A stretch of 64,000 nucleotides of DNA, taken from assembly GCF_900199205.1 (NCBI RefSeq), contig NZ_OBMJ01000001.1, positions 7,557,001 to 7,621,000 of the forward strand, read 5' to 3'. A program made the translations under genes and the position numbers. The notes below the pieces were generated by a model, which saw only the letters and a program-made list of their open reading frames with translations, had not been told where the DNA came from and ran no database searches. Origin of the DNA: Streptomyces sp. 1331.2. GTDB taxonomy: Bacteria; Actinomycetota; Actinomycetes; Streptomycetales; Streptomycetaceae. Positions 49,150 to 57,460 of this stretch are shown here, one piece after another. Position 1 is the first letter of the stretch. Every line of letters begins with the position of its first letter.

Positions 49150-49487
49150 GCCCGGGTGCCTCAGGCCCGGACCTCCCGATGCGAGAACCCCCGCCCGCCG
49201 CTTCGCCCCGGCCGTCGGCGCCGACGGGCTGCACTGCGCCGTGCGCCGCCCCGGCGTTCGGCCCCGAACAGGGCCACTGCCGCCCGTTCGGCGGCTGCCA
49301 CGACCGGTCCACCGTCCACGACCCCGCGCTCGCCCGCGACCTCGACGGCTGGTTCCTGACGGACAACGCCCCCGGCGGCCGGGTCGCCGGCGCCCGCCCG
49401 GTGCGGCACGCCCGTTCCGCACGCCCGTTCCGGCCCGCCCGTTGCGGCACGCCCGTTCCGGCCGTCCGGCCGTGCGGCCGTGCGGGC
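49150..49487. other. Intergenic region between MerR and lipoprotein genes
   Basis: About 340 bases. The right end (49398-49460) has several imperfect copies of GGCACGCCCGTTCCG. A plus-strand opening from ATG 49179 contains GHCRPFGGCHDRSTVHDPAL and could be a small Cys-rich gene, but it has no ribosome binding site and runs on antisense to the lipoprotein, so it is not called. Confidence 0.45.
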
Positions 49488-50312
49488 TCAGGGGGAGGGG
49501 GCCGGCGCCGCGCCGGGCGCGGTGTCGCCCGTCAGGGTGCGCAGCAGGTCCTCGCCCAGGGCGAGGCCGGCCTCGGACTCGTCGGGCAGGCCGTAGTCGC
49601 GGTACCAGTCGCCCGGGGCCTCCGGGTGCGGGCCGCTGACCGCCACCCGCCCGGCACCGTACGGGGCGACGACCACGGCCGGGCGCCCGCCCGGGTAGCG
49701 GGCGAGGACCTGGGTGCCGGGGCCGTCGACGTCGAAGTACGGCCCGTCCTGGAAGTACATCCGCTGCGGGCGCCCGCGCCACAGCACGTCGACCAGCCGG
49801 TCCCGCTCGTCGCTCACGCTCGCGCCCGGCGAGCGCGCGTACTGCCCGGAGTCGCCCGGCAGCAGGTCGAAGCCCGGGTCGCCGGCCAGGTAACCGCCCA
49901 TGCACAGCCCCAGGTACCGCCCGCCGCCGCGCACATAGGCCCGCACCAGCTCCGGGGAGAAGCCGCTCTCGCGCCCCAGCAGCTCCCACGCGGTGCTCAC
50001 CTCCTGCCCGTTGCTGCCACCGGGCTGCACGTACAGCGCCACGCCCGCCAGCGCGGACGGGCCGAACCGCAGCCGCTCCCGCGGCCCCACGTAGCGCACC
50101 GCGAACCCGCCGTGCTCCAGCATCGTGCGCGCCGCCTCCGGACAGCCCTCGCAGGCTGCCGGCCCCCGGTACACCAGCGCCAGCGGCCGGCCGTCCGCCG
50201 GCTGCGCCTGCCCGTCCCCGCCGGGGGAGCCCCCGCAGCCCGCCGCCACCACCGCCAGCACCACCGCCAGCGCAGCCCGCACCCGACCACCCCGCACCCG
50301 CCCACCCCGCAC
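49488..50312 (-). CDS. Lipoprotein with BPL-N-like glutamine-amidotransferase fold
   Basis: 274 residues. GTG 50312 is 9 nt after GGGGAGGAG. Signal peptide with lipobox VVAAGC (Cys near residue 22). The mature part starts PLALVYRGPAACEGC and has YLGLCMGGYLAGDPGF, the nucleophile-elbow-like Cys of the biotin-protein-ligase N-terminal (BPL_N) family of class-I amidotransferase-like proteins. Others: VALYVQPGGSNGQE, VVVAPYGAGRVAVSGPHPE. Membrane-anchored, extracytoplasmic; activity unknown. Confidence 0.83.
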   Translation of the reverse strand: MRGGRVRGGRVRAALAVVLAVVAAGCGGSPGGDGQAQPADGRPLALVYRGPAACEGCPEAARTMLEHGGFAVRYVGPRERLRFGPSALAGVALYVQPGGSNGQEVSTAWELLGRESGFSPELVRAYVRGGGRYLGLCMGGYLAGDPGFDLLPGDSGQYARSPGASVSDERDRLVDVLWRGRPQRMYFQDGPYFDVDGPGTQVLARYPGGRPAVVVAPYGAGRVAVSGPHPEAPGDWYRDYGLPDESEAGLALGEDLLRTLTGDTAPGAAPAPSP

Positions 50313-50466
50313 CCGCGCCACTCCTCCCCGGGGCCGCGAACCGCCTGCCGCGACGACGCTACGTCCCGCCCGCGGCCCGCCGCGAACCCGGGCCACGATC
50401 GGGTGGGTCCGCCGCGCCCGCGTTGACGACCGGTCCGGCTGCCAACGGTGCGGGCAGGCAGGGCAG

Positions 50467-50945
50467 TTACCGGTTCCCGGGCAGGCAGCCCGCCACCGCC
50501 GGCAGGTCCTGCTCGGCGATCGGCGCATCCGCCGGCCGCACCTCGCGGGCCGGCTCCTGCAAAGCGCCCAACTCCCCGGCCATCGCCAGCACTTCACCGG
50601 CCACCGTCACCGAGGCGACGATCGCGCCGATCACCACCACCAGCTTCCACGCCGCCCCCGCCCCCGGCCCGCCGCAGCGCCGCACCCTGTCCGCCGCAGC
50701 GCCGCAGCGCCGCACCCTGCCCCGCTGCTCCAGGACGGGCTGCGCGCGGTCCGGGTCGGCGTCCTTGCCGCCCGCGGGGACCATCAGGTCGCCGGTGGCC
50801 GCCGGTCCCGCACTGCCGATCACCGGCGCATCCACCAGGGCGACGCCGTACGGACGTTGTGCCCGCAGCCCGGCGACGGCCCGCGGGCCGATCGAGGACA
50901 TGTCGATCCACGGGTGCCCGGCGCCGGCTCCGGGGCGAACCGCCG
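50467..50945 (-). pseudogene. Fragment of a 3-hydroxyisobutyrate-dehydrogenase-like gene
   Basis: The open frame reads HPWIDMSSIGPRAVAGL, then VALVDAPVIGSAGPAATGDLM, then a degenerate part with a short direct duplication (CCGCAGCGCCGCACCCTG twice), then KLVVVIGAIVASVTVAGEVLAMAGELG. These match the middle of NAD-dependent beta-hydroxyacid dehydrogenases. The N-terminal Rossmann domain (~100 residues) is absent: upstream lies a 12-bp repeat array and a broken LysR gene. Truncated remnant. Confidence 0.65.
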
Positions 50946-50975
50946 GGCGTGGCGGCCTCGGTGACGCCCCCGGCC

Positions 50976-51029
50976 CCGAGAGCGGCCCCGAGAGCGGCCC
51001 CGGGAGCGGCCCCGGGAGCGGCCCCGGTG
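50976..51029. repeat. 12-bp tandem repeat (GCCCCGAGAGCG/GCCCCGGGAGCG)
   Basis: Four and a half tandem 12-bp units between two divergent pseudogene fragments, replacing the 5' ends of both. Confidence 0.85.
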
Positions 51030-51850
51030 GTGGGGGTGACGGTGAGGGCGGCCCGGGTGAGGCCGTCGGCGCGGCCGGGGGAGCGGTTCCCCCGGTCCGC
51101 GATCTCCCGGCAGGTCGCCACCCGGGAAGGCGAGTCGGGTACCGCGCTGTTCGACTGCCTGGCCCGCGCAGTGCGCCTGACCGGACACGGCCGCACCCTG
51201 CTTCCGCACGCCGAGGCGATGCCGGAACGCCTCGGCGCCACCCGCAGCGACCTGGCCGCGCTCACCGAACTCACCGCCGGGTGCCTGCGGGTGGGCGCCT
51301 TCGACAGCGCCAACGCCGCCCTCGTCCCCGCCGCCTTCCGCACCGCACACCCGCAGGTCGCGATCAGCCTCACCGAAGGCCTCTCGGCCCACCTGCTGGA
51401 CCTGCTCGACGACGGCGCGATCGACCTCGCGGTCGTCGCCTGCTACGCGCAAGCCGCCTACGACAGCGAGAAGTTCGCCCTGCACCCGCTGCCGCAGGAC
51501 CCGGTGCCGGCCTTCCTGCCGCCGGCCCACCGCCAGGCCGAGGCCACCCTCCTCGCGGCCTGCCTGCGCAGCGGCTTCCAGCCCCGCATCGAGGACACGG
51601 CCGCCGCCTGGAGCGCCGAACTCGGCCTGGTCGCCGCCGGGTTGGGCCTCACCCTGATCCCCTTCCTCGCCGCCCGCGCCGCCCGCGCCGCCCGTGCCGC
51701 CCGTGCCGCCCGCGCCGCCCGCCCCGACATTGCCCTCACCCCCCTGCGCCCCGGCGGCACCCCTGTCCGCCACGTCCACACGGCGACGAGGAAGGGCCGG
51801 CGTGCGGCGCCGGCGGTGGAGGCGTTCACAGCCCTGCCGGGAGAGGCCGC
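51027..51850 (+). pseudogene. Decayed LysR-family regulator gene
   Basis: Recognisable LysR pieces: SAISRQVATREGESGTALFD and VRLTGHGRTLLPHAEAMPER (end of HTH and linker helix), then DLAALTELTAGCLRVGAFDS, then LIPFLAARAARAARA. The first half of the HTH is missing, the effector domain is shortened in its middle, a (AAR)6 codon expansion lies at 51675-51720, and the frame runs on without a proper stop into a 40-bp duplication. Divergent from the dehydrogenase fragment, as LysR regulators usually are from their targets. Confidence 0.7.
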
Positions 51851-51910
51851 AGGGGGAGCGGGCGGGGGCCGCCCTGCCGGGAGAGGCCGCAGGGGGAGCG
51901 GGCGGGGGCC
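51831..51910. repeat. 40-bp exact tandem duplication
   Basis: The 40-bp unit at 51831-51870 (begins GCCCTGCCGGGAGAGG) is repeated exactly at 51871-51910, at the end of the LysR pseudogene. Confidence 0.93.
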
Positions 51911-51914
51911 GCTC

Positions 51915-52064
51915 CTACCGGCGCAGGGCGAGGACGCCGGCCAGGGTGCTGAGCGCGGGGCCCAGCAGCAGGAGCAGGCGGCGGGGCCGGGACTGCAGGG
52001 TCAGGCGCAGCCCGCCCACACGCAACTCCAGGAACGGGCGGGCGGAACGCTGCTGTCGGCTCAC
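51915..52064 (-). CDS. Small basic membrane-associated protein
   Basis: 49 residues, GTG at 52064 with GGAG 6 nt upstream. Sequence features: FLELRVGGLRLTLQSRPRR, then a hydrophobic segment LLLLLGPALSTLAGVLAL. Similar short proteins are common in Streptomyces next to regulators. Divergent from the XRE coiled-coil gene. No function known. Confidence 0.55.
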   Translation of the reverse strand: MSRQQRSARPFLELRVGGLRLTLQSRPRRLLLLLGPALSTLAGVLALRR

Positions 52065-52200
52065 GTGGATCTCCGGGGATCGGGACAACTCGGTACGTCC
52101 CCCAGCACAATGGCCTGCACGGCAGTTGCGGCAGGCCGCAACCTCGACTTGCGGCGAACGGACGCACCATGCCGGCCGTGCAACACCGAGGAGGGCGTGC

Positions 52201-53325
52201 GTGACGCGGGAGCAGATGCCCGTACGGCGGGGGCTGGCCCCGCTGGACGAACGGCTGTCGGAGCCGGAGCGGCGCTGCGCGGAGCGCCTGCGGGAGCTGC
52301 GGGAGCGGATCGGCCTGTCCTCGCAGGAGTTGGCCGAGCGGCTGAGCGGGGACGGGATCCGCGTCGACCGGACCCGGCTGTCGAAGTTCCTCAACGGCCG
52401 GGAGGTGCCCCGCCGCGAGATCGCGCAACGGCTGCACCGGCTGGCGGCCGCGTGCGAGGGCGGGGAGGTCTCGCCGCAGGAGGTCGCGCAGACCCGGGCG
52501 CTGATGTACGCGGCGGCGTGCGAGCGGAGCCCGCTGCAGGCCCGCGAGTTCGAGCTCGCCACCGCCCGCGAGGACCTCTACCGCCACCGCGCCCGGGCCG
52601 TCCAGGAGTTGGCCGACCTCAAGCAGGAACTCCAGGACGAGCGCGTCCGGCGCCAGGACGCGGAGCAGGCCCTGGAGGACCTGGTCTCCCGCGGCCGTGA
52701 GGAGGCCCGCATGCTGACCGAGGAACGGGACGCCGCGCTTGAGCGCATAGCCCGGCTCGAAGAGCAGATCCGGCAGGCCAGGGCCGCGCTCAGGCTGCGG
52801 GAGCGGGCCGTCGAAACCCTCGACCAGCTCTCGTGCGCCACGGATGTCGAACTGGCCGTGTGGGAGGGCGGCGGCCCGGGGGGCCTGGCGGGGATCTGCG
52901 CGGCGGTCGTCCACCTGCGCGACGCCGACGAGGACGAAGCAGCCGAACGACTCATCGAACAGACCGTGCTGGGCTACGCCGTCCGGGACGTCATGCGTCT
53001 CGTCGAGGAGTTCGAGGCGATGCGCCGGGTGTACGACAGCACCAGCGTCGAGCGTGCGCTTGCCCGGCTGCGCAAGCCCGTCGACCTCTTCCACTTCCTC
53101 TCCCGGGAGAGCGGGGAGGCAAAGGCGCGCTCGGCCCTGCTGACGGCGGTGGCCTCCTTCGCGCCCGTCGAGCACCTCGTCAGGCTTCACAAGGCCTGTG
53201 TGGAGCACGGGAGTTCGGAGCTGGACAGCGCTCTTCGCCGGGCCATGCTCAAGGAGGGACGGACGGTCCCGCAGACCAGCGAAGGCATGTGGGCGATGGA
53301 CCTCAGGAACGCACTGGGCGTCTGA
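52201..53325 (+). CDS. XRE-type DNA-binding protein with long coiled coil
   Basis: 374 residues, GTG 52201 after GAGGAGGG. HTH at ~25-75: RLRELRERIGLSSQELAERL, VDRTRLSKFLNGREVPRRE. Coiled coil ~125-215 (AREDLYRHRARAVQELADLK, QIRQARAALRLRERAVETLD). C-terminal helical domain ~220-374 (EDEAAERLIEQTVLGYAVRD, LARLRKPVDLFHFLSRESGE). Actinobacterial regulators with this layout are mostly uncharacterised. Confidence 0.8.
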   Translation: MTREQMPVRRGLAPLDERLSEPERRCAERLRELRERIGLSSQELAERLSGDGIRVDRTRLSKFLNGREVPRREIAQRLHRLAAACEGGEVSPQEVAQTRALMYAAACERSPLQAREFELATAREDLYRHRARAVQELADLKQELQDERVRRQDAEQALEDLVSRGREEARMLTEERDAALERIARLEEQIRQARAALRLRERAVETLDQLSCATDVELAVWEGGGPGGLAGICAAVVHLRDADEDEAAERLIEQTVLGYAVRDVMRLVEEFEAMRRVYDSTSVERALARLRKPVDLFHFLSRESGEAKARSALLTAVASFAPVEHLVRLHKACVEHGSSELDSALRRAMLKEGRTVPQTSEGMWAMDLRNALGV

Positions 53326-53462
53326 ACGGACGGGCGGGACCGGGGTCCGGCGCCGGCCCGACCGGCGTGAGCGGCCTTGACCTCAAGGCGGCTTGAGATC
53401 CTACGGTCGATCGCATCCAGGCGATCAGCGGCCGGACCGGACCGGCAGAAGGAGAACAGGAC

Positions 53463-53927
53463 ATGACGACGATCAACACGTACGCGCCGGAGGTCATCGC
53501 CGCCCAGCCCATCGGCGCCTGGAGCGGGCAGACCTACCGCCGCGTGGTGGGCGCCCTGCGCGAGCAACTCGCCGTGGAAGGCCTGACCCAGCCGCACTGG
53601 TGGACGCTCAACCACGCGGCCGGCCGCCCCGGCGGCTGGACCCGCACGGCCCTCACCCAGCGCCTCACCCCCTACGACGACCAGGACACCGCCTTCGACA
53701 CCGTCTACGACGACCTGATCGCCCGCGGCTGGCTCACCGAGGACGCCGACGGCGCCTTCACCCTGACCGAGGCCGGCGAAGCCGCACGCCTGCGCGCCCG
53801 CGACCGCAACCTGCGCATCCACGAACGCGCCCACGAAGGCATCGACCCCGACGACTTCGTCACCACCATCAACGTGCTGCGCCGCATGGTGGCCAACATG
53901 GGCGGCAACGGGAACCTGCCCGACTGA
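53463..53927 (+). CDS. MarR-like winged-helix protein
   Basis: 154 residues; RBS AGAAGGAGA. Winged-helix features: WWTLNHAAGRPGGWTRTALTQRL, DDLIARGWLTEDADGAFTLTEAGEAA, followed by a dimer helix (LRARDRNLRIHERAHEG). Probably a small regulator or DNA-binding protein; target unknown. Confidence 0.8.
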   Translation: MTTINTYAPEVIAAQPIGAWSGQTYRRVVGALREQLAVEGLTQPHWWTLNHAAGRPGGWTRTALTQRLTPYDDQDTAFDTVYDDLIARGWLTEDADGAFTLTEAGEAARLRARDRNLRIHERAHEGIDPDDFVTTINVLRRMVANMGGNGNLPD

Positions 53928-54089
53928 GGCGCCGGACGGGGGAGCGGGGACACAGGGGAGCGGGGGAGCGGGGGCGGGAGAGCTGAGGCGCGAGGAGCGG
54001 GGGCGTCGGGGCACTGGGGGGAATTGACCCATGGAAACGGTCACCGATTGCCACCTGATCATGGGCCTTTCCGGCCGTAGGTTGATCAC

Positions 54090-54647
54090 ATGACGACGAC
54101 GAAGAACCCCGCTCCCGCCGCCCCCGCCCAGGCCCCCGCTCCCGCCACCTCCGCCCAGGCCTGCGCCGCCGCCCCGGTCCTGACCCGCTGCGCCGAGGCC
54201 GAGACCTGCGCCGACCCCAGCTCCACCATGACCCTGCTCGCCGAGACGGACCCCGGCCAGGGCGGCTTCACCGTCTACCGCTCCACGTTCGCCCGCGGCG
54301 CCGCCGGCGCCCCCTCGCACTTCCACACCCGGGCCTGGGAGCTGTTCTTCGTGATCAGCGGCTCGCTGGAGGTGCTGGTCGGCGAGGAGACCACCGTCCT
54401 GGGCGCGGGCGACTTCCTCGCCGTGCCCCCGCACACCCCGCACGCCTTCGCCGCCGCGCCGGGCGCCGAGGCCGACGTGCTGTTCGTGTTCACCCCCGGC
54501 ATGGACCGCTTCGACTACCTGCGCCTGCTCGGCAGCGTCATGCGCGGCGAGACCGAACCCGGGGCGATCGCCGCCTCCGGCGAGCGCTTCGACAACCACT
54601 ACGTCGACAGCCCCGCCTGGCGCGCCGCCCTGGCCGCCCGCACCTGA
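54090..54647 (+). CDS. Cupin-domain protein
   Basis: 185 residues. Ala/Pro-rich N-terminus (~35 residues), then a single cupin barrel: motif 1 SHFHTRAWELFFVISGSLEV (His-x-His and Glu), motif 2 DFLAVPPHTPHAF. Probably metal-binding; substrate unknown. No RBS precedes the ATG; TAGGTT at 54078-54083 would place the transcription start at or next to the ATG, so a leaderless mRNA is likely. Confidence 0.85.
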   Translation: MTTTKNPAPAAPAQAPAPATSAQACAAAPVLTRCAEAETCADPSSTMTLLAETDPGQGGFTVYRSTFARGAAGAPSHFHTRAWELFFVISGSLEVLVGEETTVLGAGDFLAVPPHTPHAFAAAPGAEADVLFVFTPGMDRFDYLRLLGSVMRGETEPGAIAASGERFDNHYVDSPAWRAALAART

Positions 54648-54742
54648 GCGGCCCTACCGGCCCCGGGCGCTCGACGGGCCGGGCCGGGCCGGGTGTGGAA
54701 CGGTGGAAGACCGGGGGTGCCCCGGTTGCGAGAGGAGTGGCC

Positions 54743-54820
54743 ATGTCGTCGAAGCGCCGCCGCAAGAAGAAGGCCCGGGCCAGGCGCGGGGCCAACCACG
54801 GCCGCCGCCCCCAGTGCTGA
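54743..54820 (+). CDS. 25-residue highly basic peptide
   Basis: ATG with GAGAGGAG upstream. Composition: SSKRRRKKKARARRGANHG followed by RRPQC. About half the residues are Arg or Lys. Similar tiny proteins ending ANHGKRP-like occur widely in Streptomyces; probably nucleic-acid or ribosome-associated, but this is inference. Confidence 0.65.
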   Translation: MSSKRRRKKKARARRGANHGRRPQC

Positions 54821-54967
54821 GCGGCTGAGCGGCCGACCCGCGGCCGCCGGCGGACCTTCGCCGACGGCCGCACCCGGCTGCGCACCGCGCCCCGGGACGT
54901 CACCGTCCGTGGTCGCAGCAGCCGGTGTCCCGGGGAGTCGGCGGGCATCCGGCCGGGTGCCGGCCCC

Positions 54968-55116
54968 GCCACCCCACGGCAGTCAACCAACGATGGACGA
55001 CGCGGCCCGGCCGCGTCGTCCATCGTTTGTCGGCCGGTGCGGCGCATCGTTCCTGGCGGCCCCGGCCACCGTCCAGGCCGCCCGGAGCACCACGGTCCAC
55101 CTGGCCAACGGGAGCG
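54968..55116. repeat. Hairpin element, copy 1, plus fragment of the aegerolysin-like gene
   Basis: 54968-55053 is almost identical to 57313-57398. It holds a perfect 17-bp hairpin, AACGATGGACGACGCGG (54989-55005) and its complement (55011-55027). Directly after it, 55055-55116 repeats ~62 bases of the secreted-protein gene found at 57555-57616; the ~155 bases between these two parts in copy 2 are missing here. So copy 1 is a deleted derivative of the copy-2 arrangement. Confidence 0.88.
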
Positions 55117-55172
55117 GCTGTCATCGACGCCCGAGCCCCGACCCCCGAGACCGCCATCGCCTGAGCGACATC

Positions 55173-55202
55173 GAAGGCCCCCATCACACGATGGGGGCCT
55201 TC
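55173..55202. terminator. Terminator of the NUDIX gene
   Basis: Perfect 13-bp stem GAAGGCCCCCATC with loop ACAC, 6 nt beyond the stop of the leftward NUDIX gene. Confidence 0.8.
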
Positions 55203-55208
55203 GCCTTG

Positions 55209-55658
55209 TCACAGCAGGTGTCGACCGTCATGGGTCCGGACACTTGGTGCGCTGTCGCCCCGAAGCGCGTCCAGGACGCGCACGGCATAGACCTCGGCCA
55301 TACGTTCGGACACCTCGGCCGGTGTGAGCCAACCGACCTCGACCGACTCTTCCGAGAGCCGCATCGCCTCGCTCTCCGGTCGGCAGCGGAAGACGAGGGC
55401 GACGATCCCCCGGCTCATGTTCTTGTAGACGCCGGTCAGCCGCTCGACGCCGACCTTGACCCCGGTCTCCTCGTAGACCTCGCGACGCACGCCGTCCTCA
55501 ACGGACTCCGCCAGCTCCAGGACCCCGCCCGGCGGTTCCCAAGCTCCGTTGTCAGCCCGACGAATCACCAGCACCCGGCCGTCCTCGCGCACCACCACCC
55601 CCGCGACGGACACCGAGTGGAGCGGCGTTGACTGGATCTTCCCGGCGCTGTTACTCAT
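55209..55658 (-). CDS. NUDIX hydrolase
   Basis: 149 residues. NUDIX box GGVLELAESVEDGVRREVYEETGV, with REVYEE holding the metal ligands. Hydrolyses a nucleoside-diphosphate-X substrate, unspecified. Divergent from a GntR gene with only 29 nt between start codons. The NUDIX/GntR pair recalls pif and korSA of the integrative element pSAM2, although integrase and replication genes are absent. Confidence 0.9.
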   Translation of the reverse strand: MSNSAGKIQSTPLHSVSVAGVVVREDGRVLVIRRADNGAWEPPGGVLELAESVEDGVRREVYEETGVKVGVERLTGVYKNMSRGIVALVFRCRPESEAMRLSEESVEVGWLTPAEVSERMAEVYAVRVLDALRGDSAPSVRTHDGRHLL

Positions 55659-55687
55659 GTGCAGGAGGATAGGAGCCCTGAAGGACT

Positions 55688-56464
55688 ATGGCGAACGGCG
55701 AGGTGGCCTCGTCGGCCACAGCGAAGTACCTGCAGATCGCGGCTGACCTTGCCGCGCAGATCAAGTCGGGCGCTCTCCCTCCCGGTGCGGTCGTGCCGAG
55801 CGAGGCCGAGCTCATGCAGCGGTACGGGGTCGCATCCGGCACAGTTCGCAAGGCTGTCGCCGAACTCCGAACGGCTCAGCTCGTCGAGACGCACCACGGT
55901 CGAGGCTCGTTCGTCCGTTCCCGCCCACCAGTACAGCGGAAGTCCACGGACCGATTCCGCCGCACCCATCGCGAAGCCGGCAAGGCCGCGTACCTCGCGG
56001 AGGCGGAGATCTCCGGCGGCATCCCGTCCGTGACCGTGCTGTTCGTGGGCCCCACAGCAGCACCTCCCGAGATCGCCGATCGTCTGGGTCTTCCAGCCGG
56101 CACCCAGGTACTGGCCCGCAAGCGCCGGTACTTCCGCGACGGGGTACCCACCGAGGAGGCCACGTCATACCTGCCGTGGGATGTCGTCAAGGACATCCCG
56201 GAAGTCTTCGCCGAGAACCCCGGCGGCGGCATCTACGCCCGCCTCGAAGAACACGGACACTCCCTCGCCGAGTTCACCGAGTCCGTGCGAGCCCGGCTCG
56301 CGACCAAGCCCGAGACCAAAGCGCTCGCCCTGAGCCCCGGTGCGCCAGTGATCCACCTCGTTCGCGATGCCATTGCCACGGGTGGCCGCGTAGTGGAGGT
56401 GTGCGACACCATCATGGCCGCCGACCAGTTCGTTCTCGACTACCGCTTCCCCGCGCACGACTGA
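55688..56464 (+). CDS. GntR/HutC-family transcriptional regulator
   Basis: 258 residues. wHTH: YLQIAADLAAQIKSGALPPG, VPSEAELMQRYGVASGTVRK, THHGRGSFVR. The UTRA effector domain follows (~90-255: LGLPAGTQVLARKRRYFRDG, PVIHLVRDAIATGGRVVEVC). Probably represses itself and the divergent NUDIX gene. Followed by a good terminator. Confidence 0.9.
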   Translation: MANGEVASSATAKYLQIAADLAAQIKSGALPPGAVVPSEAELMQRYGVASGTVRKAVAELRTAQLVETHHGRGSFVRSRPPVQRKSTDRFRRTHREAGKAAYLAEAEISGGIPSVTVLFVGPTAAPPEIADRLGLPAGTQVLARKRRYFRDGVPTEEATSYLPWDVVKDIPEVFAENPGGGIYARLEEHGHSLAEFTESVRARLATKPETKALALSPGAPVIHLVRDAIATGGRVVEVCDTIMAADQFVLDYRFPAHD

Positions 56465-56483
56465 CCGGCAATCAACTACCCGC

Positions 56484-56515
56484 AACCCGCCGCGAGATCC
56501 TTCTCGCGGCGGGTT
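56484..56515 (+). terminator. Terminator of the GntR gene
   Basis: 14-bp perfect stem AACCCGCCGCGAGA, loop TCCT, 20 nt after the GntR stop codon. Confidence 0.88.
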
Positions 56516-56517
56516 GA

Positions 56518-56567
56518 CTTATGTACAGGAGTCAGGCACTCTTCCGCCCACTGCTCATGTACATAAG
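56518..56567. promoter_or_regulatory. Inverted repeat CTTATGTACA ... TGTACATAAG
   Basis: Two perfect 10-bp half-sites (56518-56527 and 56558-56567), 30 nt apart, between the GntR terminator and the HATPase gene. AT-rich against a GC-rich background. A plausible operator pair for the neighbouring GntR protein. Confidence 0.55.
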
Positions 56568-56702
56568 TGCATGTGCATGGAGGCATCTCATCTAGAGGAA
56601 ATGGTTGTGTCGTAGCGCGCGACCACTGGATGGCGCCGCAGCAGGAACAAGTGGCGCGACAAGTCTCTTCATCCGCACCTGACTTTCCCCGGGTACTTCG
56701 CC

Positions 56703-57140
56703 ATGCTCGTAACCTGCCGCCCCCGCACGTTCGCCGCCCGCCTGGACTCGCGGACCGAATCCACGCCGCTCGCCCGGTACTTGCTCCGGGCCTACCTCGC
56801 CGCCCTGCCGGCCGGCGACCGCTACGGCGACGTCGCCGAACTCCTGCTCGGCGAGCTGTTCGCCAACGCCGTCCAGCACTGCGACGCCCCCGCCGACCGC
56901 CTGATCGAGGTCCGCTTCGCCGTGGCCAACTCCAGCCTGCGGCTGGAGGTCCACGACGCCGGCAGCGGCCGCCCCTGCGTCGGTTCCGCCACGCCGGACG
57001 ACGAGCACGGGCGCGGCCTGTTCCTCGTCAGCGAGCTCGCCGAACGCTGGGGCTGCTGCCCGCGTGCCGGTGGCATCGGCAAGTTCGTCTGGGCCCTCGT
57101 CGCCCCCAGCCACCCCTTCATCGCCGCCGTCGCGGTCTGA
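56703..57140 (+). CDS. RsbW-like HATPase (anti-sigma-factor kinase type), copy A
   Basis: 145 residues. GHKL ATP-binding fold: N-box LLLGELFANAVQHC, G1 box EVHDAGSG, G2 GRGLFLVSELAERWG. Such short stand-alone HATPases are abundant in Streptomyces, often beside XRE and DUF397 genes. About 85-90% identical by eye to copy B at 60178; similarity begins ~12 nt before the ATG, so the duplicated unit includes only a little upstream sequence. Followed after 18 nt by a truncated gene. Confidence 0.9.
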   Translation: MLVTCRPRTFAARLDSRTESTPLARYLLRAYLAALPAGDRYGDVAELLLGELFANAVQHCDAPADRLIEVRFAVANSSLRLEVHDAGSGRPCVGSATPDDEHGRGLFLVSELAERWGCCPRAGGIGKFVWALVAPSHPFIAAVAV

Positions 57141-57158
57141 ACAGGAGGACCGCCCCCG

Positions 57159-57312
57159 ATGCGCCTCGTCCTCACCGCCAAACACCTCCTGGACACCGGC
57201 GCCACCCTCGCCCAGGCCTACGCCGCCCTCGCCCGCCGCACCCGCGCACCCCTGCGCTGCGCCCGCGCCGTCTGCACCGCCCTCGGCATCCCCGCCGCCG
57301 AAACCGCCCGCC
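57159..57312 (+). pseudogene. Truncated copy of the hypothetical gene following the HATPase
   Basis: The first 51 residues (RLVLTAKHLLDTGATLAQAY to IPAAETARR) match the intact gene at 60627. At 57313 the match stops exactly where hairpin element copy 2 starts. The frame stays open through the element to 57500, giving a chimeric 113-codon opening unlikely to be functional. Confidence 0.85.
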
Positions 57313-57398
57313 GCCACCCCACGGCAGTCAACAAACGATGGACGACGCCGCGCGGCCGCGTCGTCCATCGTTTGTCGGCTGGTGCGGCGCATCGTTCC
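57313..57398. repeat. Hairpin element, copy 2, at a truncation point
   Basis: 86-bp element; stem AAACGATGGACGACGC (57333-57348) with its complement at 57358-57373. Its left border coincides with the loss of homology in the truncated gene. Near-identical to 54968-55053. Confidence 0.88.
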
Positions 57399-57460
57399 TC
57401 GTCGCGGCCCGGGACAAGGCCCGTGCCGCCCACCCAGGACACACGGAATCGAGGGAGACC

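Noticed and set aside
49179..49487. Plus-strand opening with GHCRPFGGCHDRSTVHDPAL
   Set aside because: No ribosome binding site, runs antisense into the lipoprotein gene, and no family recognised.
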